Assembly: GCF_000150275.1 (NCBI RefSeq)
Contig: NW_002060947.1
Coordinates: 2,655,740-2,719,739, forward strand
Source of the DNA: Trichoplax adhaerens
Taxonomy: Eukaryota > Placozoa > Uniplacotomia > Trichoplacea > Trichoplacidae
DNA: 64,000 nucleotides
Direction of reading: 5' to 3'
The first letter of the stretch is position 1. Every line of letters begins with the position of its first letter. Under the pieces are notes generated by a model that ran no database searches, was not told the DNA's origin, and saw nothing but the letters and a program-made list of their open reading frames with translations. Position numbers and translations under genes: made by a program. Shown here in pieces: positions 55,259 through 64,000 of the stretch.

Positions 55259-56952
55259 GATGATCGGTACGATTATGTTTACAACAGTATATTTTACACT
55301 GACAATACTGTATAATTTATTTTCTCCGAGACACTTTTCATGATTGATGGTATAGGAACTTACGTATTCCTTTCTTTCATGCCCCCAATGGTCGCCGTTG
55401 TGCTAATAACTGACGTCCATATAATTTGAAATACATTATTAGAACAATAGCTGGGAAATTGCGCAAGTCTTATTTGTTCTGTCGGCGTTAGTTATCGGTA
55501 CGCAATTAAAATAAATCATTCTTCAAGAACAATTATAAAACTGACCCATGTACACAGTATTTACTACACAATGGTACAGACAATACCATTGTTCGTCTGT
55601 GTCCCATCGAGCGATGCATCATTTCATAGCAATTTACTAGCATTATCTACTTGTGTTACACGGAATGTATTGACAACTTTTAGCAGTCCTTCAAGTAAAA
55701 ACGACTTCATGAGAACAAAATACAATAATATAGAATTATAAATATTCTGTAAAAAATCACTATGTTCGATGCTTAAAGTTATAGACTATATATAGCGTAT
55801 TGTTTAAAATAGGCAATGCTTTAAATATACGCGTATATACATTTAAAATAAGTGTATGCTTCTAGTTTAAATTTAGCCAAGGAAGCAAGGAAAATATAAA
55901 GAAATTTAAATAATTTATTTCAAATAATATATCGTACTTAATGCTACCATTCTTGTTATGTTACTCAATTTATTAAAAGCAAAGCTGCTCGAAGCTGATT
56001 CACGAATAGTATCTCATTAACACTATGTACTTGAAGCAAATGAGCACAATATGATGCACCGCTTAAGTCACAGCTCTTAGTATAAACACCAGTTAAATAA
56101 TCATTCTTACTTTGAACTGTCAATGTTTTATACTGTACATTTGATTGCAATAAGTATTATACTGTAATATCTGTAGCCCACTTTCATTGTTATCACAATG
56201 TTCAGTAGTTTAATTAATGTATGTTGATTCCGATAAGGTATTATACGTGATTTTTTTTATTTAACTTGAGTTATTGCAACTGATACAGTCGTATTTCTCT
56301 CCTTTTGCTTACGCTAATATCAATTAATCAGACAAATTAGCATGTTCAAGTTACATATTTATCGTTCAAATACGCATATTCATTGACAATATCAGTAGTT
56401 AATCATCCGTATGCTAACAACATTGACTCAGGAAGTTTGACAGAAGCAACCAAATGATCAGCAGACTGGGTGCTTATAAAATTTTTATTTTTTCCTTCGC
56501 TTGTGATTGTAACCTACTAAGTGATTGTATCTGTCTCTGTTATTAATCGTACTGACTATATAAATTATACGATAAAGAATAAGAATAATGGGTCGGGAAT
56601 ATGCTTCGGGTAGCTATTAGTCAGTAGATGCTAATTTGACTACGTCATCGAAACACTTTAAGCGTCATACAGTGAATCATAGACCGTCGTCAGTCTTATT
56701 CAGGCAATAAAGTTTGTATCGAAGGTCAGAGTGTAGTGCTGTACAGCGATATTATTACTACAATAGCAAATATACATGGTCAGTTAAATAGGTAATTTAA
56801 CCATAATAATTGCGTAATAATTAACCAATAATTACTATATGGAGAAACTGTATTGAACGAAGGGAGAGCCTTTGCCATAATTGAAAAATTTAGATAATGT
56901 CTGGTAGTGTATACAGTATGCAATGTGATATGACTAATACGGTTACTAACCA

Positions 56953-57144
56953 ATGTCATGCATGAAGCTATACATCGTCCATAATGAATTCATTCAAAAA
57001 TTTGCTGAAAGTGATGCTTTTTACATTGACTTCAAAATAATACACCGACTACGCCACAAGCGCCAGAAGGAGCTACTTAAAGGTGTAGATCGCTTATGGA
57101 CAGTACCAGTAAAGATCGAAGTTAGACCGATTATAGATCATTAA
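56953..57144 (+). other. Open frame, possible exon or small gene, unidentified
   Basis: A 63-codon frame from ATG to TAA with mixed, non-repetitive residues (for example FAESDAFYIDFKIIHRLRHK) and higher GC than its surroundings. No family recognised and no clear splice partners. Could be a chance frame or a decayed element. Confidence 0.25.
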
Positions 57145-58015
57145 ATAACGAGTCAAAAACATTTACTTGTATTTCGCAAAATAGGAGTCTTACTACTCAA
57201 TAATCATATACACTCTATCAAACAAAGAAGGCATCATTGCGTAATTAACATTGCATTTACTTGAATCAAGTTGTCATGGTTATTTATTATGCTTATTATC
57301 GCATAAAATTCTTTTAAATTAGCCGACAACTTGATTTCTTGTAAACAGTCAAAGATAAATCAGCAGACTAATTTAAATGTTCGATGGTATAATCTTGAAA
57401 CCTAAATTAATATACGCTAAATAATACGTTATAAATCCTTTCCTCACTTTAGTGGTAGACTCAAGGTGCGCTTTTTCTTCGATTTATTCATTTGCTAAAT
57501 GCTTATTTACATGACAGAAAAAGTGTACGAATAGGCATGGGTACACATACTTAGTGGATGTGATGATAGGAATGAAGTCTGTATCATTTGAAGATTATTT
57601 AAATTGTCATTCATGATTGTATTTGATGTTAAAATTGCAGGATGTGATGACGACTACTACAGTACGAGCATGTAAATGCGTGGAGGTAAGAAAGAAAGGC
57701 CTACTTCCATGGTTAAACTTGTGGTAAACGGACTGAACAACCAAATTGGAAGAATAGGTGTTACCTCTACCCGATAGTACACTGTACATAGCATCTGGAT
57801 GAGAGCTGCTAAACGCCGAAATCGGCACTTCGTTAGTTCGAGATTCTTTCAAACTAAAAACCAGGATAATACTGGTATAAAGTGTACAGTACTATCTATG
57901 CACTTCTAGCGTTGAAAAAGATCTAACTGTTATAATTCTATTAGTATCTCAGTGACTTCTCGTTCACACCGCTACCAAATTTTGACTGGGTATGTTCTCT
58001 GACATTCAAATGCAG

Positions 58016-58096
58016 TTCTGTAGAATGACAGATGAAGGAATGATATGCTGCCGAAGTATGACATTAACCGCAATATCTCGGCTTATTAATAGTATG
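58016..58096 (+). other. Exon-like segment, gene unidentified
   Basis: A good acceptor (TTCAAATGCAG) and donor (GTGAGA) bracket 81 nt, open in phase 0: FCRMTDEGMICCRSMTLTAI and seven more residues. A similar 45-nt segment with strong signals lies at 57641-57685. They could be internal exons of a + strand gene or a non-coding RNA. Not joined to anything. Confidence 0.25.
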
Positions 58097-58226
58097 GTGA
58101 GATACACCGCTGTAAAACCAGTCTAGAAATGCACGAAAATGCGTTTATACCAGTATTCGGCATTACTTCTCTGTTATCATCAAAGAGGTAAAAAAGAACT
58201 TTTTTTCACCTCTATGGTCACCGTAA

Positions 58227-58605
58227 ATATGTACTGTACAGTGCAATAACCGTACAATCAAAGTCTACATTTGTACGCAGAAATTATAAAACTACAGATT
58301 GAATAATTAAAAAAAAGAAAACACGGTTTAAACACCTCAATCACTATTTTGAAAGGTACCGCAGTTTGCTGACTACAATACCAGTATAGTACTGTACACC
58401 AAAGTACAGTACTAATAATTTGTGAACTTACCAACCTCTTTTTCGAGTACTTTAGTCCCTCTCAATACCAAGCATAATAATACTGTATATCCGTTTCTAT
58501 GCCAACCTCATATCAAATTGTCTGCATACAGTGCTGTACAACGTACAGTACGGTACACTCGTACAGTACTGTACAGTGTACAGTACAGTAATATCAGTCG
58601 CTGTA
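58227..58605. repeat. GTACW array cluster
   Basis: Runs at about 58230-58240, 58388-58410 and 58525-58590, upstream of the TSNAXIP1-type gene. The 58422-58616 (+) and 58497-58685 (-) frames are products of the repeat. Confidence 0.85.
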
Positions 58606-58816
58606 CCAGTAAATAATAAAATCATCAGGTATGCTGAGATTATTTTACCACTGCGATCGTAGGATAGAAAGTTTCTAATTATCAAAAATAGTGTTATTTA
58701 TTTTTACCGGAGGCATTGAAGGTTTAGCAAGTATCAAACAATATTGCCTATGGCTTATCATTATCAAATAAGATTAACTTATCATTGCTATTAGGACAAG
58801 ACTTTAAAATTAGGCA

Positions 58817-61434
58817 ATGACAACTAAAAAAGCTCCTAATAGTCTCGGAGATTTGTTACATCGAGTACAAGATGTTCATCGAAAGGATATTAATGATTAT
58901 TGCTCGGGGCATTTAAATCATAATAAGTTGTGGAAAGCGAAGGATGAGCTCTATCACAAGTCATGGGAATCGTCTTTAAAGAAGCCGGTAATTTTCGTTA
59001 CTCCAAGCAAGCGAGTTCATATACCGGTTAATAAACCAATTAGAAGAAAAATGATAGATGCATTAGTGGATTATTCCGTTGGTCCTGCTGGTAATCTTCC
59101 GATAAGTGGTTATTCACTTACAGAGAATCCAGTCAAATCTGTCACTGAAGCTAAGACAGTAAAGAAGGACCGAAATTATGTCTTAGATTTGGATTACAAA
59201 CAGCGTACAGGTAGTGATAAATAAAACTGATATATTTTACGTTTCATGTACAGCGCAGCACGGCTTAATAAATCTACATGAAATAGATTGTTTCAGATAG
59301 TTATGTACAGTAATCCTAATGTCATAAAATTATTATCGACAATATTTTTCGCAGTAGAATTTTCACTGTATTATAACAATTTAATGATTAATATCTTTTT
59401 AGTTGGGCCCGTATTGATAGAAGAAGTTGGATTTCCCGATGTCATGCTTCCGGTAGTAGTCAAAAACAACTTGAGCTCCACCGCTAATGATGAAAATAAT
59501 GACGAAGATGCCATCTTCGAGAACAAATTTATCAATACTTATACACTTCATGCAAAACGTAAAGAGCAATATAAACATCTTCGAGAATTAGATCGAGCAG
59601 TAGTCAAGTGTCAGAGTATTCAAGACAGAGGAATGTTTCGAGATAGACGGGTAGAAGATATAGAACATAAATTGCAAAATGTAAGAAATAAGTGATCCGT
59701 AAATGTGTGAAAATTTTATACCGATAGTTACTATTAATTTCGTTTAAACTTATTACTGGTAATATTACAGGAACTTCAGATTGCCGAGGCAAGCAATGAT
59801 TATATGGAAACCCTTAATAAATTTAGTAACTCTTTTAATAAAATTATTACTTTATCGAAGCTTTATAAAGGAATATTGAAGTTAATCAAGGTCAGTCACT
59901 TGAATATGAATAACAATCTTGAATCATGAAAGATGTATAAAAGAATTACACATATAGCTTCTATTCATCCTAAATCAACGAAATATCTTACTTTTAGGCT
60001 GAATATGATAATTATTTAAATTACTTATTTCGAAGACAACCACTTATACTTGAATCTGTAAGATATGGTGTACAGCAACTATCAGATAAAAATACTGCCA
60101 AATATATTCCAGAATTGAAAAGAGGGATGCTTTCAGTTGATATCTTAGAAGAACAAATAAATGTTCACCTAAAGGAGAATGTTAGGTAATTTTTGTATGT
60201 TTTATTCCAGACCATAAGGTTAAAGTAATACAGCAGAAAATAAGTACGTTAGTCCAGTTTCATCAATTATTATAATATGCTATAATTACCCCCATTCTCT
60301 ATAGTATTCTATATGCTCTTTAATTGTTACTATAAAAATCCTATTTGAATCAGGCTAAGAGAAAAATTAAGAAAGGAGGAACAGCTTACACAAAATGCTA
60401 TAGATGAAATTGCAGGTCTCAATAGAACGCATATATTTCTAAAATTTACTGTAGCGGAGTGGATAAAACAATTTTATGTAATTTATCAAAGCTAAATTTT
60501 CGTGATTTCTATAATAGCTACGCCTAAAAGACTTGTGATACATGTTGAAGAGAAACCAAAAGAAGTAGATAAAGTGATAGATGAACTTCACGTAATGGTT
60601 AGTCTTCCAATAGTTATATGCAACGAATTCATGTTATTGTAATACAATGCTGTATCAAAATTTGAACTTTGAACGCTCCTTATTATCTAAAATGTATTCA
60701 GATTTATAATAAAAGAAGAATAATTCAAAAAATGAAAGAGCATCAGAAAAAAACTCTTGTCCCGGCAACAGTGTGCCAAAGGTTGGACCAATGCATTAAA
60801 GAAACCGAGGTAAATTTTCTGATATTAATGAACCTAACCTAAGATACCTGATGTAGAAATCAAGATAGGGTGTTAAGTAAATCAACGAAATAATCATTAG
60901 TATCATAAATCATTACTTCGATGTTAATCATACCGATTCATATCAGATTCAAATTCAGAAAGTGATGAAACAAGTTGAAATGGTAGAAACAAGAATTAAG
61001 GTGAACATTTGCGAGCTTAGCATTCGATTTTGCACTGCAATAGCTCTTTTAATATTGTAATCTTAACGAAAATACCTCTAGAAGTTAAGCTAACATACTT
61101 CGTTAAATTACAATTTTACGAATACAAATGTATTGTCAGGTACATGGACAATAATCGTTTATTAAATTCACGATGTCGCTGATAATTAATCATAGTTTAC
61201 CATTAATTATAATGGCAGGAGCATCAGACATATATAAACATAGCACTTGGTAAATCAGGATTTACAGCAGATAATAAGCGGTAAGCTTAATAGCTTCAAT
61301 AAATGTTTTGCATATACATCTAATTTATACATTAACCCAATAAAACAAAATTCTACGATAGCCTATTTATGCAGAGATTGAACCAATTTATTGAAAGAAG
61401 ATCAGAATTAGAGCACAACAGCTTGCAACTATAG
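58817..61434 (+). CDS. Coiled-coil protein with TSNAXIP1_N-like region
   Basis: Ten exons in phase (58817-59210, 59403-59680, 59771-59890, 59998-60185, 60354-60415, 60518-60591, 60702-60809, 60947-61000, 61219-61280, 61377-61434) give 465 residues. The N-terminal 130 residues are basic and not recognised. Residues about 180-300 have an LRELDRAVVKCQSIQDRGMF helix, then VEDIEHKLQNELQIAE and LSKLYKGILKLIKAEYDNYL. That pattern resembles the N-terminal domain shared by TSNAXIP1 and C6orf118. Those proteins are poorly characterised and linked to germ cells or cilia in vertebrates. The rest is predicted coiled coil (ENVRLREKLRKEEQLTQN, KRRIIQKMKEHQKKTL). The last acceptor is an AGAG doublet; only the second keeps the frame open. 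Gene structure is firm; family assignment is moderate and function unknown. Confidence 0.8.
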
Positions 61435-62224
61435 CTGTTTGTTATAATCGCAAAGATTTCTGAGTTGGATATGTAAAAACTGAGAGCTTAAACGACTAGC
61501 ACCAAGTTTCCATCATTTGTGAAGTATAGGTATATAAATTTCTTACATATAAAATACTGAATATTAGCAATCGTTATTACAAATTATTCTTGTAGTAAGC
61601 GACAATCTCAAGTATCGTATTGCCTCCGTGTATAATAATTCGATAACTAAAATTATCCTCCCTACTGTTACACATGTATTCTTCAAATTGTGATTTGTAT
61701 TATAATTATTACAGGAAGGTATCTTACGATAGATGATATACAGTATTTTTCAAGAATTGTATATTTATAGAAATAGAATGTAATTCAATAAAACATCAGC
61801 TGAATAATCTATTCGTTTTGTAAATCAATGTACTTCAAATATTAGTAATGAACGAAGACAATACCAGATTAAATTGTATATTCTCTTTTTAGAAATTTAC
61901 AGTAGGTAAAATAGTACGAAAAATGATAATTCTATGAGTAACACTCAAGTAGCCGTGATTGATTTCTCACGGATACTAAGTAATCTACAAAGGAGTTCTG
62001 CATTATACCATGAGTATCAAGACTTATTATAGAGAATAATGCTAGCAATTTAAAGTTGGGCACTAGAGGAACATTACATTTAGCTCGTCAATATCTAATC
62101 CAATTATGAAAGATTAAGCTATTTGCCAATAAATCTAGCAATATGCCAGACTGAGATTATTCGATAATAACGTAGCGAGTTCAATAGCGTCAACCCGGAT
62201 AAAAGGGCATGAATTTTTCTATAG
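61435..62224. other. Convergent gap, TSNAXIP1-type gene / TAF13
   Basis: About 790 bp between opposite stop codons. AT-rich, no GTACW run, no exon-like frame. An AATAAA occurs near 61788. Probably 3' UTRs. Confidence 0.6.
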
Positions 62225-63732
62225 TTATTGATCTATAGATAGCATTTGGCGATCATCGAAAGCTTTTCTTGCCTTCTTGAGCTCCTCATTTAAGGTCAAT
62301 AAATCCTGAATGTGGAGGAAATACGACAAAGTAATTTATTTAATTTAGGGCATGTATTTAAAGCTGTTGTTTACAAATTTTAAGTATAGCATAATTGGGG
62401 GAATACACAAATATGTTAACATATATTGTATTTTACAAATTTAAGTTACCTTAACTCGAGCATATTTTTTCGGATCATTACGAATAACGTATATAATGTC
62501 TTCGACGTGAATCTTTCCTTTCTTTCCAACGTTTAAGGCCTTCAATGTCTATTTTAAAATATTTAATATGATCTAAATAGCGAATCAATATAAGCGTAAT
62601 CATTCATTATATTAGACACTAGGGGAGACACTAATTCTACAGTATCTCCATACGTAGAGATAAATATCATGTGCTTTCAAACCGTGTCCGATATGAATTC
62701 TATCACCATCTCTTCCAACATATCCACTGATTCCGTATACGCAGTAGCTTCATCCCCAAAGCCATACATCATGCACCTAACTTTAGATATTATACATACA
62801 ATTATAAATTGCATTCTCTTTGACTCTGTAAGTACTTAACAAGTAAAGGATTCCAAAGTATTTACAGTAAGTTCTTAAAGGGCTTTAAATGCTATTGCCT
62901 TGTTAGCGTTTGATTAGCCAAGCAATAAAAGTATATAGTAAAATCAGCTTGAGCAGACAAGTAATTCGAGAGAAGTAAACATTATACAGTGTAGATTTTA
63001 ATTCGATTTCTCTTTAACATGAATTACTAAGTCTTTTTCTGATGTTTTGTACAGACTAGATTTCATAGTGAATGTATTAGCTAATTCTTGTAGACATACT
63101 TCACCGCTCTTTACTTACGTTCTTTATTAAACAGTCTTTTCCGTTTACTTCCACTTTCTGTAGATTCTAAATGCTGTAATGAATATCATATTAAATAAAG
63201 AATAGCTATTTGCCGTTGCGATGGCATGTTTTAAGCGATTTTTCTTATCTAAATCAAAAAGGTCGTATTTACAACGCCAAGCAATAAACGCTACCGACAT
63301 GCTGCCAGAAAATCTTAATACCAAACAACTGCATAATACTATTCAATAAGTATCGTTTCATACTACTCAATTTTCATTTCGCAAGCTTAGACATTTAATG
63401 TGTTACTAGAGACTACCAACTGTATCCTTCAAAGATAATTATAACCCATTGATTAGAATCTAGATTTAACGAATTTTGACGAAGACGAATGCAGCAGTTT
63501 CAGAGAAGTGTAGAGAAAATTGTGCTGAACGCTAGAGAGTGAAGTCATCGAACTTTCTATGTTTACATTTTACCGTATCAGATTTCGATGCTTTCTTGCC
63601 CTAAAGGGAAGAAATTACCGTTAAATTCTTCCATTTTGAGTGTATATATATATATATATATATCAGGAACAATAAAGCAAATTTATCACATTAGATCATA
63701 ACCTGATCATCTGCGTCATCCGTGAGATCCAT
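62225..63732 (-). CDS. TAF13: Transcription initiation factor TFIID subunit 13 (TAF13)
   Basis: TAF13 is a histone-fold subunit of TFIID that pairs with TAF11 and touches TBP. Six exons in phase (63732-63703, 63600-63574, 63173-63119, 62780-62683, 62548-62450, 62305-62225) give 129 residues (human 124). The N-terminus is short and acidic (MDLTDDADDQ), then basic (SGSKRKRLFNKELRCMMYGF). The histone fold follows: YTESVDMLEEMVIEFISDT, LKALNVGKKGKIHVEDIIYV, IRNDPKKYARVKDLL, NEELKKARKAFDD. It ends LSIDQ. Exons 1 and 2 are only 30 and 27 nt; exon 2 (GKKASKSDT) is supported by good splice sites and phase but is the least certain part. Intron 1 holds a (TA)n tract at 63643-63663. Confidence 0.95.
63643..63663. 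repeat. (TA)n dinucleotide repeat in TAF13 intron 1
   Basis: An uninterrupted TA run of about 21 bases close to the exon 2 acceptor side of intron 1. Confidence 0.9.
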
Positions 63733-64000
63733 CTCCGATTTTTTGATTTCTTTATGTTTTTCGAGCGTTATTATCTACTGTACTAGTAATATGTCAATAG
63801 CCCGCGACTGGGTCACTTGTTACTGTACTGTACCATCGTAAACGATTGCTGGAGCAAAATGTGCAGTACTGTACAATACAGTACTTGTCATAGAAGAACA
63901 CGGTACTGTACGGTACAGTGTACAGTACAGTATAGTACAGTACTGTACAGTACAGTACAGACTGCACTGTACAGTTACAGTACTACACATTGTCTGCACT
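63733..64000. promoter_or_regulatory. TAF13 upstream region with GTACW array
   Basis: The 268 bp before the TAF13 ATG become a near-continuous GTACW array from about 63820 to the window edge, with longest runs at 63901-63960. The array continues out of the window. It repeats the pattern of arrays placed just upstream of genes. Confidence 0.7.

Larger units (their letters stand above)
55259..58816. other. 3.6 kb head-to-head gap with unassigned exon-like pieces
   Basis: The left part is AT-rich with a TACGCGTA palindrome at 55828. From about 56.9 kb base composition becomes more balanced. Possible coding pieces are an open frame at 56953-57144 (+), exon-like segments at 57641-57685 and 58016-58096 (+), and an 81-codon frame at 57607-57852 (-). 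They do not join in phase into one gene and none matches a family I know. A GTACW cluster lies at 58227-58605. Confidence 0.45.

Noticed and set aside
57710-57780. MVKLVVNGLNNQIGRIG reads like a GAPDH start
   Set aside because: The frame stops after 22 codons and has no Rossmann continuation; the resemblance is accidental.

Overview
The window is nuclear DNA of an animal. Genes are split into many short exons with canonical GT-AG introns, and the DNA is AT-rich (roughly one third GC by eye, not counted). It encodes animal signalling, cytoskeletal and ciliary genes: a BMP-type Smad, an ezrin/radixin/moesin protein, RSPH3, and a RanGAP1 with the animal-type SUMO tail. Short introns, single-copy conserved genes and small intergenic gaps fit a placozoan (Trichoplax/Hoilungia type). 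That placement is inference; animal origin is well supported. I joined exons by hand, and phases agree at every junction in ten of the twelve gene models. In the parkin-like gene at the left edge a short exon is missing. In the membrane-protein gene the three exons found fit each other, but the long first intron could hide another.

Layout, left to right: parkin-like gene (-, 676-1914, runs off the left edge); small type I membrane protein (+, 2851-5448); a 5.9 kb stretch with no recognised gene; ERM protein (-, 11316-15530); 5.5 kb gap; RSPH3 (+, 21084-23558); CHORDC1/morgana (-, 24317-27027); ALG5 (+, 27340-31239); Smad1/5 (-, 32039-33779); 7.9 kb repeat-rich gap; RanGAP1 (-, 41669-46378); TIPRL (+, 46983-49231); a three-SH3 Dlish/Vamana-like protein (-, 50696-55258); 3.6 kb gap with exon-like fragments; coiled-coil TSNAXIP1-type protein (+, 58817-61434); TAF13 (-, 62225-63732). 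Strands alternate almost perfectly, so most neighbours are head-to-head or tail-to-tail. CHORDC1/ALG5 start 312 bp apart and RanGAP1/TIPRL 604 bp apart, suggesting shared divergent promoters.

The genes do not form one pathway. They cover mitophagy/ubiquitin (parkin-like), cortex-membrane linkage (ERM, Dlish-like), BMP signalling (Smad), motile cilia (RSPH3, possibly the TSNAXIP1-type gene), N-glycosylation (ALG5), Hsp90 co-chaperoning (CHORDC1), nuclear transport (RanGAP1), PP2A regulation (TIPRL) and basal transcription (TAF13).

The most unusual non-coding signal is a dispersed array family made of the self-complementary pentamer GTACW. It lies in gene-upstream gaps and introns and contains no stop codon in any of six frames, so it produces false ORFs. 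A second signal is the 8-bp palindrome TACGCGTA, present at least nine times and only outside coding exons. Several long near-perfect hairpins and a 166-bp-period tandem duplication in ALG5 intron 1 are also present.
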